Source: CAVXXB01 sp963765585 (GTDB taxonomy: Bacteria; Calditrichota; Calditrichia; JAJRVZ01). From it: a stretch of 64,000 bases of DNA. Location: NCBI GenBank assembly GCA_963765585.1, contig CAVXXB010000003.1, forward strand, positions 62,001-126,000, read 5' to 3'. Every line of letters begins with the position of its first letter. Positions within the stretch are counted from its first letter, which is position 1. Positions 36,615 through 44,835 of the stretch are shown here, one piece after another. The position numbers and the translations under genes were made by a program. The notes under the pieces are model-generated. The model worked only from the letters and a program-made list of their open reading frames with translations, was not told the DNA's origin and did no database searches.

Positions 36615-37862
36615 ATGACATCACAGGATTTTATTGCACTTGAAAATAAATATGGCGCCCACAATTATCATCCTCTTGATGTGGTGATTGATCGCGGTAA
36701 AGGTGTATGGGTCTGGGACGTCGAAGGTAAAAAATATATGGATTTTTTAAGTGCCTATTCTGCTGTCAATCAGGGACACTGCCATCCCAAAATTATAGAC
36801 GCATTTTCTCGTCAGGCTAACAAACTGACACTCACCTCACGTGCCTTTTATAACAGCGTATTAGGCAATTATGAGAAATATATAACCGAATTATTTGGAT
36901 ATGACAAAGTTTTACCCATGAACACGGGTGTTGAAGGTGGCGAAACGGCCATAAAACTGGCCCGGAAGTGGGCATATAAAGTAAAGGGTGTACCTGATCA
37001 AAAAGCAAAAATTATTTTTGCTGAGGGTAATTTTCATGGTCGCACTTTGGCAATTATCTCCGCCTCTACAGATCCCGATGCCAGAGATGGTTTTGGCCCC
37101 TATATGCCCGGTTATGAGATTATTCCTTATAATAATTTAGATGCGCTTAGTGAGGCAGTGAAAGATCCGAATGTGGCAGCATTTATGGTGGAACCCATCC
37201 AGGGTGAGGCAGGCGTTTATGTACCCGATGAGGGCTATCTCAAAAGTGTGGAAAAAATTTGTCGTGATAATAACGTTCTTTTAATCTGCGATGAAGTGCA
37301 GACAGGACTGGCCCGAACCGGCAAAATGCTGGCATCTGATCATGAAAATGTAAGACCCGATATCCTGATCCTCGGAAAAGCTTTGTCAGGCGGTGTTATG
37401 CCCGTTTCTGCAGTTCTGGCTGATGACGAAATTATGCTGACCATTCAACCCGGTGAACATGGTTCGACCTTTGGTGGAAATCCACTGGCATGTGAGGTCG
37501 CCATGGCAGCACTGGAAGTTCTCAGAGAGGAAAATCTGGCAGAAAATGCCGATCACCTGGGGAAACTATTTCGATCAGAACTATCCAAACTTATGGAGAA
37601 ACACTCTTTTGTCACCATGGTTCGTGGTCGTGGATTGTTAAATGCAGTTGTAATCGAGCCACAAGGCGATGACAAAACCGCCTGGGAATTCTGCGTAGAA
37701 TTAAAGAAAAAAGGCCTGTTGGCAAAACCCACCCATGGCAATATTATTCGTTTTGCACCGCCACTGGTTATAACCGAAGAAGAGATTATGTGGGCGGTGG
37801 GGGTAATTGAAGAAGTGATGAGTGAGTTTGTGGAGCAGGAAAAAGCAGAAATGGTGAGTTAG
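36615..37862 (+). CDS. rocD: ornithine aminotransferase
   Basis: 415 residues from ATG 36615, which lies nine bases after a GGAGG site; a TTG at 36612 is an alternative. Class III aminotransferase of the ornithine type: KYGAHNYHPL, YSAVNQGHCHP, NTGVEGGETAIKLARKW, FHGRTL, EPIQGEAGV, CDEVQTGLARTGK, ILGKALSGG with the PLP lysine, HGSTFGGNPLAC and VRGRGLLN. It converts ornithine and 2-oxoglutarate to glutamate semialdehyde and glutamate, linking arginine and proline metabolism. No arginine genes lie nearby. Its TAG stop borders a heptamer array. Confidence 0.95.
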   Translation: MTSQDFIALENKYGAHNYHPLDVVIDRGKGVWVWDVEGKKYMDFLSAYSAVNQGHCHPKIIDAFSRQANKLTLTSRAFYNSVLGNYEKYITELFGYDKVLPMNTGVEGGETAIKLARKWAYKVKGVPDQKAKIIFAEGNFHGRTLAIISASTDPDARDGFGPYMPGYEIIPYNNLDALSEAVKDPNVAAFMVEPIQGEAGVYVPDEGYLKSVEKICRDNNVLLICDEVQTGLARTGKMLASDHENVRPDILILGKALSGGVMPVSAVLADDEIMLTIQPGEHGSTFGGNPLACEVAMAALEVLREENLAENADHLGKLFRSELSKLMEKHSFVTMVRGRGLLNAVVIEPQGDDKTAWEFCVELKKKGLLAKPTHGNIIRFAPPLVITEEEIMWAVGVIEEVMSEFVEQEKAEMVS

Positions 37863-37995
37863 GTACTGGGCTCTCGGTACTGGGCTCTCGCCGCTTGGCA
37901 CTCGTTTGTAAATGAACACCAAGTGATAATGACATAACAATTAGCATCGGCATCCAAAAACGAGTACCGAGTGCCTAGTACCCGAGAGCCGAGCC
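37862..37995. repeat. inverted pair of ggtactg/ggctctc heptamer arrays
   Basis: Six in-phase words from 37862 (ggtactg, ggctctc, ggtactg, ggctctc, gccgctt, ggcactc). Five of opposite sense from 37961 (cgagtac, cgagtgc, ctagtac, ccgagag, ccgagcc). They fill the space between the convergent rocD and glgC genes; the first word overlaps the rocD stop and the last ends three bases before the glgC stop. A long hairpin here could serve as a two-way terminator. Confidence 0.75.
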
Positions 37996-37998
37996 AAA

Positions 37999-39276
37999 TC
38001 AAATTATTGTCCCATGCGGTATTACAGCGCCTTTTGGTACAATAATAATTCCATCCCGTATAGCATAATTATCCTGAAATGTTTCTGTTATCTGCTCACG
38101 ATTAATCAACTGAACATTATCCCCCACCCTGACATCCAGATCCAGAATGGCATTTTTAATATAACAATTGGCCCCTATACCCAGATTGGGACGCCCTTTT
38201 TCCCGGTTCGTATTATGCTCGGCTATTGTTTCATACTTTGCATTACCCATCACAATCGAGCCCTGAACGTGAGAACCATGATCAATATATGACCTGATTC
38301 CGATCACAGAATGTTCAATTTTCGACTGCAGGATGATCGATCCTTCAGCAAGAATGGAATCGATAATATGACAGTCATTAATCTTCGTAGCCGGTAAAAA
38401 TCTGGGACGTGTATAAAAACGATGTTCTTCATCGTAAAAATTAAAATCCGGTACGGGTTTGGTCAGATCCATATGTGCTTTTAAGAAGCTGCTGATACTA
38501 CCGATATCCTGCCAATAATCATCAAAGAAATATGCAGAACAGTTAAGTGTTTTAAGTGCGTCCGGGATAATTTCACGGCCAAAATCCTGTTTATTATTAT
38601 TCTCAAGTGCATCAAACAGGACCTGCTTCTTGAAAATGTAAATGCCCATGGAGGCTAAATGAGTGCGGTTTCCGGACTCAATATCGAAGTTCTTAAAAAG
38701 TTGTTTAGAAACCCGAAACTTATCCAGTATTTTCTGGTCTTTTGGCTTTTCATAAAATGCTGTGATTTTACCGTCCCGATTGGCTTTTAGTATACCGAAC
38801 TCTCCCGCTTCATTTTCGTGAATTGGTTTTACGGCAATTGAGATATCCGAATCTGTCCGCAGGTGATAGTCAAAAAATTTACGGTAATCCATGCGATAAA
38901 GATGATCGCCTGACAAAATAATAATATGGTCATCAATGTTCCGGAAGAAAAGCAGGTTTTTACGCACCGCATCGGCCGTACCCTGATACCAGTCCATAAT
39001 CTCTGCTGTTTGTTGTGCTGCCAATATTCTGATATAACCGCCTGAGAAACTGTCAAAACGGTAGGTGAGATGAATGTGGCGATGTAGTGATTCGGAATTG
39101 AATTGTGTCAGGATAAATATATGATTGATATCCGAGTGCAGGCAATTGCTGATTGGGATATCAATTAAGCGAAACTTTCCGGCAATCGGAACTGCTGGTT
39201 TTGCGCGCATTTTTGTCAAGGGTTGAAGACGAGAACCTTGTCCACCACCAAGTATCAAAGCAGATAATCGGACCAT
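37999..39276 (-). CDS. glgC: glucose-1-phosphate adenylyltransferase
   Basis: 425 residues, the usual length. N-terminal nucleotidyltransferase with GGGQGSRLQPLT, RAKPAVPIAGKFRLIDIPISNC and the sugar-phosphate loop ILSGDHLYRMDY, then FYEKPK, ASMGIYIF, DYWQDIGS, and a C-terminal left-handed beta-helix (GSIILQSKIEHSVIGIRSYIDHG). It makes ADP-glucose for glycogen synthesis. No glycogen synthase or branching enzyme is in the window. The phosphorylase at the left edge and the maltodextrin locus fit with a glycogen economy. Confidence 0.96.
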   Translation of the reverse strand: MVRLSALILGGGQGSRLQPLTKMRAKPAVPIAGKFRLIDIPISNCLHSDINHIFILTQFNSESLHRHIHLTYRFDSFSGGYIRILAAQQTAEIMDWYQGTADAVRKNLLFFRNIDDHIIILSGDHLYRMDYRKFFDYHLRTDSDISIAVKPIHENEAGEFGILKANRDGKITAFYEKPKDQKILDKFRVSKQLFKNFDIESGNRTHLASMGIYIFKKQVLFDALENNNKQDFGREIIPDALKTLNCSAYFFDDYWQDIGSISSFLKAHMDLTKPVPDFNFYDEEHRFYTRPRFLPATKINDCHIIDSILAEGSIILQSKIEHSVIGIRSYIDHGSHVQGSIVMGNAKYETIAEHNTNREKGRPNLGIGANCYIKNAILDLDVRVGDNVQLINREQITETFQDNYAIRDGIIIVPKGAVIPHGTII

Positions 39277-39299
39277 TTTTTTCCTCAGTAAATTTAGTT

Positions 39300-39378
39300 A
39301 CACAAAGGACACGAAGAGGGCACGGAGAGCACCAAGATTTCTAATGTCAGGTTCCCAATACCCAATTACTAATTACAA
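39300..39378. repeat. nonamer and heptamer words upstream of glgC
   Basis: Nonamers (acacaaagg, acacgaaga, gggcacgga, gagcaccaa) at 39300-39336, then heptamers gttccca, ataccca, attacta, attacaa from 39351 to 39378. They fill the gap between glgC and the Spx-like gene, so the glgC promoter, if local, must lie within or beside them. Confidence 0.6.
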
Positions 39379-39384
39379 TAACAT

Positions 39385-39726
39385 CTATTTAATAAATTTT
39401 TCTATCGCTTGTTCATCAAAACCAACATGGTACTTACCATTATTTTCAATTAACGGACGTTTGATCATGGATTGTTCATTTAAAAGATTATCAAATTTTT
39501 CCTTTTCACTCATCTGATCAAAGTTCAGATGCAACCGGCGGTAGGTGGTACCTTTCTTATTAAAAACGGTATCCATACCAAGATTTGCAATAATTTTTGT
39601 TAAATGACCTTCAGATATGGGGGTTTTACGTACATTTATAAATTCATAAGCAACCTGCTTATCATCAAGAATTTTAATTGTATTCCTGATTTTACTTCAA
39701 TTTGGAATTCCATAAAGTCTTAGCAT
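39385..39726 (-). CDS. Spx/ArsC/YffB-family thioredoxin-fold protein with in-frame TGA at the active-site Cys (putative selenoprotein)
   Basis: Read from ATG 39726, which has a GAGAAGG ribosome-binding site, the frame gives MLRLYGIPN, then TGA at 39697-39699, then SKIRNTIKILDDKQVAYEF and continues without a break for 104 more residues to a normal stop (113 codons, the family length). In YffB and Spx relatives the motif is YGIxNC, so the TGA stands exactly where the redox cysteine is expected. The later family motifs are intact: FNKKGTTYRRL (NTRGTTWRKL in YffB) and MIKRPLIE. No frame change is needed. This suggests selenocysteine insertion; a stem-loop follows the TGA directly. Without readthrough only nine residues would be made, or a truncated form from ATG 39576. 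Known alternatives are a point mutation or sequencing error. Confidence 0.62.
39664..39690 (-). promoter_or_regulatory. possible bacterial SECIS stem-loop after the in-frame TGA
   Basis: Six bases after the TGA, on the minus strand, arms atcaggaat and attcttgat can form nine consecutive pairs (one G-U) around a 9-nt loop acaattaaa. Bacterial SECIS elements are short hairpins in this position, inside the coding region. The loop lacks the guanine often seen at the start of bacterial SECIS loops, so the match is structural only. Confidence 0.45.
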
Positions 39727-39765
39727 AAATTTTTCCTTCTCTTATCAAAGGTAGTGTAAAAAATA

Positions 39766-39822
39766 ACCACAGAGTACACGGAGTTTTACTCGCTACTTAG
39801 CACTCGGTGCTCGGTTCTCGTC
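39766..39822. repeat. nonamer pair and heptamer array between two genes
   Basis: accacagag and tacacggag at 39766-39783, then heptamers actcgct, acttagc, actcggt, gctcggt from 39788 to 39815. The array ends just before the stop codon of the serine hydrolase gene at 39823. Confidence 0.6.
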
Positions 39823-41004
39823 TTAATCAAGGGCATGAATCGAAGCGGCGACCACATTTGCCACCAGACTGCGCAGACGAACGACACTGGCCGAGTCATC
39901 CGGATGTACCCTGTTGGTTAGCAGAATCACTGCCGTTTGCGTCATGGGATCGATCCACATGGATGTCCCGGTATATCCTGTATGACCGTAAGATCCATAT
40001 TGAAAAAGATCGCCACCATTGGACGAATAAGGTGAATCCACATCCCATCCCAGGGCTCTGCCAGCAAACCGGACCTTTTCCGGTACAGTAATCATAGTTC
40101 TTATCGCCAATGGACTTAGGATTCGTACGCCATTAAATTCACCATTATTCAACATCATTTGGGCAAATACAGACATGTCATCCGCGGTTGAAAATAGGCC
40201 GGCATTTCCCGAAACGCAGTCCATCATCACACGGGCCAGAGGGTCGTGAACCACACCATCCAGCGGTTTTCCATCTATTACTTCAGTCACCGCGCAGGAA
40301 ACACTGGGTTTATATTCTGTTTGCGTCATATTCAGAGGTTTAAAAATATTTTCCTTTGAGAACACATCCAAGCCTGTACCCGTAATAATTTCTACAACCC
40401 TTTGCAGGGTAATAAAATTAAGACAACTATATTTAAAGTTTGTAGCCGGCGGACTATGACGTTCTACTTCTGCAATATGATTTATGAGTGCATCTGGATT
40501 CGGCGAGCCATACGCTTCTTGTAGTTTTGCCACCGGAGCATAAGGAGGTAAACCGGAGGTATGAGTAAGTAAGTGCCAGATGCGTATCGTTGTAATTTTA
40601 CCACTCTCCACATCTTCCCACGATTTGAAAGCCGGGATATACTTTGAAACCGGATCCATAAGCCGGATTTGTCCGCGTTCAATCAAAATCATAACGGATG
40701 TTGCTGTCGCCATGGGTTTCGTTAATGATGCCAGATCGAAGACGGCATCCACAGTCATTTCTATTTTTTCCGGTATTAACATGGAATGCCCAAAAGCCTT
40801 ACGATATACAACCGATCCCATCCTGGAAACCAGCATAACCGCTCCGGGAGTTTGATTATCAGCGATGGCATCATTGATTAGCGTATCCAGTCTTGCCAGA
40901 ACCGTCTCATCCATCCCAACATCTCTGGGCTCAGCAACCGGGAGCCGCTGTGCAACGGTAGTTGATATGATAAATAAGAATATGAAAATAGTTGTTTTCA
41001 GCAT
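39823..41004 (-). CDS. secreted beta-lactamase-family serine hydrolase
   Basis: 393 residues with a signal peptide (MLKTTIFIFLFIISTTVA). Class C-like serine hydrolase fold: SLTKP (catalytic SxxK), YSCLN (YxN), and the third motif as YGHTGYTGT (HTG in place of KTG). Such proteins include esterases, D-amino-acid peptidases and carboxypeptidases; true beta-lactamase activity is not implied. IWHLLTHTSGLPPY is the typical segment of this large group. It is probably periplasmic. It lies alone between two repeat arrays. Confidence 0.9.
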   Translation of the reverse strand: MLKTTIFIFLFIISTTVAQRLPVAEPRDVGMDETVLARLDTLINDAIADNQTPGAVMLVSRMGSVVYRKAFGHSMLIPEKIEMTVDAVFDLASLTKPMATATSVMILIERGQIRLMDPVSKYIPAFKSWEDVESGKITTIRIWHLLTHTSGLPPYAPVAKLQEAYGSPNPDALINHIAEVERHSPPATNFKYSCLNFITLQRVVEIITGTGLDVFSKENIFKPLNMTQTEYKPSVSCAVTEVIDGKPLDGVVHDPLARVMMDCVSGNAGLFSTADDMSVFAQMMLNNGEFNGVRILSPLAIRTMITVPEKVRFAGRALGWDVDSPYSSNGGDLFQYGSYGHTGYTGTSMWIDPMTQTAVILLTNRVHPDDSASVVRLRSLVANVVAASIHALD

Positions 41005-41398
41005 TCAAGTCTCCAACTCAGGATACAAGATCCGAGATGCAAGGTACAAGGTTCAAGGTATAAGACTGAAAATATAGTTGAGTAAATATCAGATTAGATC
41101 TCATCCTCATCATTCTTTTAAATAGATAACTCTACCTACGGCCAAAAGGTTCTTATCCATAGGATCCCGTTCCGGGACAGAATGACAATTGGCTTCAAAC
41201 ATCCAGAATCCTGCATCTTGTATCCTGTATCTTGCATCCTGCATCCTGCATCCTGAATTATACTAAAATTATTGTACAATATAAATACCATATTTCTGCT
41301 TATTTGGTATTGTAGTGCTTATCAATTTGACTTTGGTGTTACCCGCCCCTAAATTTTTTGTTTGTTTACACAAGAATTAACTGTCCGGATAATTTTAT
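41005..41398. other. 394-nt gap with paired heptamer arrays
   Basis: Between the divergent hydrolase and SpoIID-like genes. Apart from the arrays at 41021-41069 and 41201-41256 it holds a ggatcccgttccgggac palindrome near 41161-41178 joined to aatgaca. The remaining AT-rich sequence before 41399 may hold the promoter of the SpoIID-like gene. No gene is visible. Confidence 0.6.
41021..41256. repeat. inverted pair of ggataca/atcctgc heptamer arrays
   Basis: Seven in-phase words from 41021 (ggataca, agatccg, agatgca, aggtaca, aggttca, aggtata, agactga) and eight of opposite sense from 41201 (atccaga, atcctgc, atcttgt, atcctgt, atcttgc, atcctgc twice, atcctga). The arms are 131 nt apart. Within an array the words differ at one or two of seven positions while keeping exact phase. 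Confidence 0.78.
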
Positions 41399-42637
41399 AT
41401 GTCTCTCAATAAATATTCTTATCACCTGGCATTCGCGCTTATCATATCTATATTAGCCGGATGTGTGCCAAAACCCGCTCCGGAACAAAGTAGGATTAGT
41501 CCGCCGGTTAGAGTTTTACTGGCCACATTAAGCGCAAATGAAACCATCTCTTTTACCGGAACATATTTTTTATCATCAGAAGAAGCATTTTATGAATTTG
41601 GTGAAAAAAACAACTCGTTAATGGTAGAACCTCTACCAAATGGAATTCATATATTTAACAAGAACCGAAATTTATTATATCGCAACCACTTCCCGATCAT
41701 ATTAAAACCCGGCGAACCCACTCATCATTTTATCTTTAAGGGCAAGGAATATGCCGGAGAAATTCATTTTACACAAGCCGACGATGGAAGTATTTATATC
41801 ATTAATCTGCTGTCTCTTGAAGATTATTTAAAGGGTGTGGTTCCTGCAGAAATTTTTTCCAACGATCAGCGCTATTACCAGGCTGTAAAAGCCCAGGCCA
41901 TTTGTGCCCGCACCTATGCCTGGAAAAAAATAAATGATAAAACAAATCGATTATTTGATTTACAGTCTTCAATAGCTGATCAGGCGTATACCGGATTCGA
42001 CCGGCACACCAGGCTTGCGGATCAGGCGGTCGATGAAACCCGCGGCACCATATTGACTTATAATGGCAATCCAACACAAATTTATTATCACTCAACCTGC
42101 GGCGGTAAACTGGAAGCCGCACATAATATTTTTTCAGATACCAGCATTGCCTATATGCAAATATCAAATGATGCCATTAATGATGTGTTCTCCTGTAGTT
42201 CTTCGCCCTATTTTCGCTGGATAGAAAACCGCAGTCTGAAAGATTTAGACAGCACGTTTTATGCAAACTATAACAAAAGCCTGTTTATGGAACCGCCACC
42301 TGATACGATCAATGCCGCCTTTGATATAAAAGTGACAGAGCGAACAACTGGTGGCCGGGCCAATACAATTACCATCTCCTACGCCGACACCCTGGTTGAG
42401 TTACAGGGCTATGAAATCAGAAGATTCTTTGCCAAGGCACCTAAAAGCTATCTGCCCAGTACGCTTTTTTATCTGACGCAGGAATCTGACACCACACTTA
42501 ATATTAATGGTGCCGGAAATGGACATGGCGTTGGCATGTGTCAGTATGGCGCAATGAATATGTCGATCCGTGAATTTCAATTTTATCATATATTGGGAAA
42601 ATATTTTCCACATACAGAATTAGCCAGGATGTATTAA
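41399..42637 (+). CDS. SpoIID/LytB-domain lipoprotein, predicted peptidoglycan enzyme
   Basis: 412 residues. A lipobox (ILAGC, residues 18-22) marks it as a lipoprotein. The SpoIID domain is clear from about residue 120: LEDYLKGVVPAEIF, YQAVKAQAICARTYAWKKI, DLQSSIADQAYTG, YYHSTCGGKLEAAHNIF, GAGNGHGVGMCQYGA. SpoIID is a lytic transglycosylase acting on denuded glycan strands; in non-sporulating Gram-negatives the role is cell-wall remodelling. The next gene begins three bases after its stop and has a SPOR domain, which binds denuded glycans, so the pair probably works on the same wall substrate. Confidence 0.9.
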   Translation: MSLNKYSYHLAFALIISILAGCVPKPAPEQSRISPPVRVLLATLSANETISFTGTYFLSSEEAFYEFGEKNNSLMVEPLPNGIHIFNKNRNLLYRNHFPIILKPGEPTHHFIFKGKEYAGEIHFTQADDGSIYIINLLSLEDYLKGVVPAEIFSNDQRYYQAVKAQAICARTYAWKKINDKTNRLFDLQSSIADQAYTGFDRHTRLADQAVDETRGTILTYNGNPTQIYYHSTCGGKLEAAHNIFSDTSIAYMQISNDAINDVFSCSSSPYFRWIENRSLKDLDSTFYANYNKSLFMEPPPDTINAAFDIKVTERTTGGRANTITISYADTLVELQGYEIRRFFAKAPKSYLPSTLFYLTQESDTTLNINGAGNGHGVGMCQYGAMNMSIREFQFYHILGKYFPHTELARMY

Positions 42638-42640
42638 AAT

Positions 42641-43409
42641 ATGAATATGAAGTATTATTATATTTTTCAAATTTGTGTCATCGGGATGTTAATGTCCTGT
42701 CAACCCGGCACCGCAGTAAAAACAGAGCAAAAAGCGTTACCGGACAGCGCACTTTATTATCAGCAGGCAGATATTGCTGATCCATTCTTGGATACCGTAT
42801 TTCAGGAGCCCGATCAAATCAATTGCACTTAATCAAACAATTTACCCTGCGGTTGTACCTGAGATAAAACCAAAATTCAGAGAAGTGGAAGGTTTTCGTG
42901 TTCAGGTATTCGCCGGTAGTGATTCCATACAGGCCTTTTCAATTCGTGATTTAGTCTCATTGCAGACAGAAGACTCTGTGCACTATATTTTTGAAAAAGG
43001 GTTGTGTAAAATCCAGATAGGCGATTATCTGTACCGCTATCAGGCAGATAATATGAAAACTACAATGCGTCAAAACGGATATCCCGGGGCATGGGTTGTC
43101 CAACGTAATATAATTGTGCCGATTGATAGCAGCATGGCAGACAGTGTAGCTATAGATCAACCCAATCAGCAGGATTCTGCAATTGTGGCTGGTAAATATA
43201 AGATTCAACTGGTTGCCACCGGCTCACTTGAAAAGGCTGAAGAAATTGTAAATAATGTTCGGACGCTTACAAATCACCATGTTTATCATGAGCAGAGTGG
43301 GAATTTATTCAAGGTGCTCGTTGGTTCGTTTGAAGAAGAGAGTCAGGCACGCAGCGAGCTGGAAAAGTTACGTAATCTGGGATATCCCGATGCCTGGTTG
43401 GTTTACTGA
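42641..43409 (+). CDS. SPOR-domain lipoprotein with one frame break
   Basis: The first frame starts at ATG 42641 with a lipoprotein signal (VIGMLMSC) and ends at a stop at 42832. The protein continues in the frame that is open until 43409 (PEIKPKFREVEGFRVQVFAGSD), so a single-base shift at about 42805-42830 divides one gene of about 255 residues. Two SPOR-type segments can be seen: residues around VEGFRVQVFAGSDS...YPGAWVVQ, and a C-terminal one (KYKIQLVATGSLEKAEEIV...GYPDAWLVY). SPOR domains bind glycan strands stripped of peptides. Three bases separate it from the SpoIID-like gene upstream, and the Crp-family gene follows after 19 nt. Confidence 0.75.
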
Positions 43410-43428
43410 TTGCATGAAAGGGTGAATA

Positions 43429-44121
43429 ATGGATAAAATCTGGCACCTGAAACGGTTTAATTTTTTTATGTGCTTAAGCCAAAGTGAAATGATGGAGTTT
43501 TCGCGCAATGCAATCGAAAAAAGATTTACAAAAAAGGATATGATCTTTCTTCCGGGCGATGAGGGAGATCGCGTTTATTTACTAAAATCCGGTGTGGTTA
43601 AATTATCAAAATATTCAGACAGCGGTAAGGAAATAATCTTATCGATGGTTAATCCGGGAGAAATATTCGGAGAAATGGCATTGATAGATAAGAGTCCCCG
43701 CGAACATGTTGCCGAAGCCCTAATGGACTCATATGTGTGTATTGTAGATCGCGAACAATTTATGCGTTATCTGCACCGAAATCCGGAAATGAGTCTGCAA
43801 CTGACAAAAATAATTGGTCTTAAATTCAAGAAATTAGGTCAAAAAGTAGAAGATCTGGTTTTCCGAAATGTGTACCAAAGGTTAGCCGGTTTGCTTTTGC
43901 ATTTGGTTGAGGCGTATGGTTATGATAAAAATGATAAAATATATTTATATATAAAACTGACCCATTATGATATTGCCAGTTTGATCGGTTCCACAAGGGA
44001 AACCACGACGGCCACATTGAATGATTTTAAGCGTGAGGGACTAATAGAATTCGATGGGCGGCGTTTGGTGATTTTGAATAAGGAGGGGTTGGAGAAAAGA
44101 GCGGAAGAAAAAAGTCCCTAA
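43429..44121 (+). CDS. Crp/Fnr-family transcription regulator
   Basis: 230 residues. An N-terminal cyclic-nucleotide-binding barrel (FLPGDEGDRVYLLKSGVVKL, PGEIFGEMALID) and a C-terminal winged helix (LTHYDIASLIGSTRETTTATLNDFKREGLIE). No N-terminal cysteine cluster of the Fnr oxygen-sensing type is present; two isolated cysteines remain (Cys15 and one near 103). The effector cannot be read. It is the last gene of a compact plus-strand unit behind the SpoIID and SPOR genes and is closed by a terminator at 44157. Its TAA stop is the end of the first octamer of a repeat array. Confidence 0.92.
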   Translation: MDKIWHLKRFNFFMCLSQSEMMEFSRNAIEKRFTKKDMIFLPGDEGDRVYLLKSGVVKLSKYSDSGKEIILSMVNPGEIFGEMALIDKSPREHVAEALMDSYVCIVDREQFMRYLHRNPEMSLQLTKIIGLKFKKLGQKVEDLVFRNVYQRLAGLLLHLVEAYGYDKNDKIYLYIKLTHYDIASLIGSTRETTTATLNDFKREGLIEFDGRRLVILNKEGLEKRAEEKSP

Positions 44122-44312
44122 GTTCCTGAGCACCTAAATCCTGTACGAAACCTTAACCGGAGATTAGCGAAAGCGGTCTCCGGTTTTTTATTCTCGGTAC
44201 TCGGCGCTCGCCACTCGTTTCTGTCTCTCACAGAGTACGCAGAGAAGAAAAAAAATACTGGATACTTGATGCTGGATGCTGGCCAAATCTTGGATGATTT
44301 GGTCCCGGTTTG
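44114..44312. repeat. modular repeat block: octamers, heptamers, nonamers and a dispersed 65-bp unit
   Basis: Order: octamers gtccctaa, gttcctga, gcacctaa from 44114 (the first supplies the Crp stop codon), the terminator, heptamers ttctcgg, tactcgg, cgctcgc, cactcgt at 44191-44218, nonamers ctcacagag, tacgcagag from 44227, then 44248-44312, which matches 3785-3849 with about three differences and ends with a CCAAATC/GATTTGG hairpin. The order octamer, nonamer, heptamer, hairpin is the same as in the element at 3636-4010. Confidence 0.75.
44157..44189 (+). terminator. rho-independent terminator after the Crp-family gene
   Basis: Arms ccggaga and tctccgg with an inner loop ttagcgaaagcgg, followed by a run of six T. 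It lies 36 nt behind the Crp-family stop codon and closes the SpoIID-SPOR-Crp unit. Confidence 0.88.
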
Positions 44313-44387
44313 TCGACTGTCGAAGACCCCATTCCGGAACAGAATGACATCTCAACACTAATCGCCAATTGCCTATCGCTTATTGAG

Positions 44388-44771
44388 TTAGTGTGCCTTC
44401 GAATAATGCTCATGCACGATCTTCCAGCCATCTTCTCTTATTAAGAACACATGACTGCCGCGACCATCGACACTTTTAATCTTTTTCCCTTTAGCAATAT
44501 CCACCTGCCAGTAGAAGGTAGTCAGGGCACCTTCACCATAAATTTTCACATTAATATTCTTTATTGAATAGGTTACTTTATTACCTGCCTCCAGGTAGTG
44601 TGCAAAGGTCTTTTTTAATTGAGCAATACTGGTCAGACGTTCGTGTTTTGTTGATGAAAAACCGACAAAACCCTTTTCAAAAAATTGCAGAATATCTTTT
44701 ATATTGCCTTCATTAAAGGATTTAACAATCGACTTTTCTATATCAACAAGTTCTTTTTGAATGGCATCCAT
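44388..44771 (-). CDS. NTF2/SnoaL-like (DUF4440-type) protein
   Basis: About 127 residues from ATG 44771, which follows an AAAGGAG site; the longer frame from 44879 overlaps the ispH end and is not supported. The cone-shaped NTF2-like fold is suggested by IEKSIVKSFNEGNIKDILQFF, HERLTSIAQLKKTFAHYL, and the paired strands GALTTFYWQVDI ... GRGSHVFLIREDGWKIVHEHYS. The family includes small enzymes and binding proteins; no function can be given. It follows ispH after 64 nt on the same strand. Confidence 0.78.
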   Translation of the reverse strand: MDAIQKELVDIEKSIVKSFNEGNIKDILQFFEKGFVGFSSTKHERLTSIAQLKKTFAHYLEAGNKVTYSIKNINVKIYGEGALTTFYWQVDIAKGKKIKSVDGRGSHVFLIREDGWKIVHEHYSKAH

Positions 44772-44835
44772 AAGGGCTCCTTTATAAAATATAATCAAGT
44801 ATATAAGATATTCGGCGGGAAACAGATTGGGTTTA

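Noticed and set aside
39385..39576. Short 63-residue gene starting at ATG 39576
   Set aside because: It is the C-terminal half of the Spx/ArsC-like protein; the N-terminal half with ribosome-binding site and family motif lies in the same frame upstream of the TGA.
39823..41004. Antibiotic-resistance beta-lactamase
   Set aside because: The third motif is HTG, not KTG, and the sequence fits the broad esterase/peptidase group of this fold.
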